DNA of 14,970 nt from NCBI GenBank assembly GCA_002479215.1, contig DLME01000301.1, positions 1-14,970 of the forward strand, in the 5' to 3' direction. This stretch comes from Syntrophaceae bacterium UBA7544 (GTDB taxonomy: Bacteria > Desulfobacterota > Syntrophia > Syntrophales > Smithellaceae). Under the pieces are notes generated by a model. The model had not been told where the DNA came from. It was given only the letters and a program-made list of their open reading frames with translations, and ran no database searches. The position numbers were made by a program, and so were the translations under genes. Position 1 is the first letter of the stretch. Each line of letters begins with the position of its first letter. Positions 14,303 through 14,970 of this stretch are shown here, in pieces.

Positions 14303-14970
14303 GTGAAAAAATTTGTTTTAGTTAATCCTGTTAATCCTGCACGTGTTGGTTTGACGGTTAATAAAAGTTCTCGTTTTCCCCCTATCGGTTTAGGCATTAT
14401 TGCATCTTTGACCCCAGTGTCGTGGGATGTGAAACTGATTGATGAAAACTGGGAACCTTTTACTTATCAAGAAGCAGACCTTGTGGGCATTACCGCATTT
14501 ACCGCATCGGCTAATCGGGCTTACGAAATTGCTTCTCTCTATCGGCAGCAAGGCGTGCCGGTAGTCATGGGAGGTATTCATGCCTCCATGTGTCCGGATG
14601 AAGCCTTGCGATTTGTAAATGCGGTAGTCATTGGCGAGGCCGAGGCTGTCTGGTCAAAGGTTTTGGCAGATATTGAAGCAGGATGCCTTCAGCAAAGATA
14701 CCAGGGCGAGTGGCCTGATTTATCCGGTGTGCCATGCCCTCGACGCGACTTGTTTCACCCAGGTTATATGTTCGCGTCCGTGCAAACTTCACGCGGTTGT
14801 CCAATGGATTGTGAATTCTGCTCGGTTACTGCCTTTAATGGCAGACGTTACCGCCGCCGTCCTACCGAGGAAGTATTGGCTGAGTTAGAGACGATTCCCC
14901 AGAAAATGTTGTTTTTCGTGGATGACAATATTATCGGGTATGGTCAAACTGACCTGCCCCCGAAACATGT
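14303..14970 (+). CDS. B12-binding-type radical SAM protein, N-terminal part (runs off the window)
   Basis: The first 222 residues are visible, from GTG 14303 (GGAA close upstream; an in-frame stop at 14267-14269 and no ATG between). The first 130 residues form a cobalamin-binding-like Rossmann domain: VLVNPVNPARVG, PPIGLGIIASL, VGITAFTASANRAYEIA, VVMGGIHASMCPDEAL and VIGEAE. The classical DxHxxG cobalamin ligand is not seen, as in many relatives. The radical SAM domain follows with TSRGCPMDCEFC (Cys166, Cys170, Cys173), which binds the 4Fe-4S cluster that cleaves S-adenosylmethionine, then FFVDDNI near 204-210. This is the BchE/HpnJ-like branch, which modifies lipids, tetrapyrroles, peptides or antibiotics by methylation or ring chemistry. 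The substrate is unknown because the C-terminal half and downstream genes are missing. It is transcribed divergently from the ArsR gene. Confidence 0.88.
   Translation, partial: MKKFVLVNPVNPARVGLTVNKSSRFPPIGLGIIASLTPVSWDVKLIDENWEPFTYQEADLVGITAFTASANRAYEIASLYRQQGVPVVMGGIHASMCPDEALRFVNAVVIGEAEAVWSKVLADIEAGCLQQRYQGEWPDLSGVPCPRRDLFHPGYMFASVQTSRGCPMDCEFCSVTAFNGRRYRRRPTEEVLAELETIPQKMLFFVDDNIIGYGQTDLPPKH

Noticed and set aside
14329..14339. Direct repeat GTTAATCCT GTTAATCCT at the start of the radical SAM gene.
   Set aside because: It encodes VNPVNP within the conserved first strand of the B12-binding-like domain and needs no other explanation.
14173..14888. Several open frames overlapping the radical SAM gene on both strands.
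   Set aside because: The plus-strand frame from GTG 14303 carries clear radical SAM motifs to the window end; the others are shadows of it.

Overview
The window looks like chromosome from a Gram-negative, strictly anaerobic bacterium, most likely a syntrophic or sulfate-reducing member of the Desulfobacterota (Deltaproteobacteria). This is inference from gene content: an ADP-forming acyl/acetyl-CoA synthetase, a very large flavin plus iron-sulfur plus CCG-domain oxidoreductase, a FadL-type outer-membrane channel (so an outer membrane is present), and a cobalamin-type radical SAM enzyme. No rRNA, tRNA or CRISPR array is visible.

Left block (1-4291, + strand). The tail of an unidentified gene, with its frame broken at a run of nine Gs, is followed two bases later by a 711-aa NDP-forming acyl-CoA synthetase. 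That gene is coupled by start/stop proximity to a BioD-like P-loop protein with a DRTGG domain. After a 139-bp gap holding a possible promoter comes a cytidylate-kinase-like P-loop protein. A perfect 11-bp hairpin with a T tract closes the block. The theme is substrate-level phosphorylation on CoA thioesters with two uncharacterised nucleotide-binding partners.

Second block (4292-5915, + strand). A small accessory-looking unit holds a roughly 216-residue protein broken by a frameshift and, two bases downstream, a 163-aa protein with two transmembrane helices. It is followed by about 260 bp of non-coding, possibly degenerate sequence.

Third block (5916-13851, all - strand). Transcription runs from high to low coordinates: an ArsR-family regulator, a FadL/OmpP1 outer-membrane protein ending in a 13-bp hairpin terminator, a 1023-aa FAD/4Fe-4S/CCG oxidoreductase with an unusual Met/Pro-rich tail, a membrane-tethered exported 5'-nucleotidase-like protein whose metal site looks altered, and a YgiD-type (LigB-family) extradiol dioxygenase. 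A plausible reading is that FadL admits a hydrophobic substrate and the large oxidoreductase handles electrons from its oxidation, with the ArsR protein as a local switch. Only the gene order supports this.

Right end (13852-14970). A 451-bp AT-rich region carries divergent promoters, one for the ArsR gene and a near-consensus one for a B12-binding-type radical SAM protein that runs off the window. Perfect or near-perfect operator-like palindromes sit just upstream of the ribosome binding sites of the nucleotidase and the large oxidoreductase, and at the ArsR promoter. I did not find a complete, clearly new multi-gene system. The best leads are the tail of the oxidoreductase, the altered nucleotidase, the CoA-ligase/DRTGG/kinase cluster and the broken two-gene unit.
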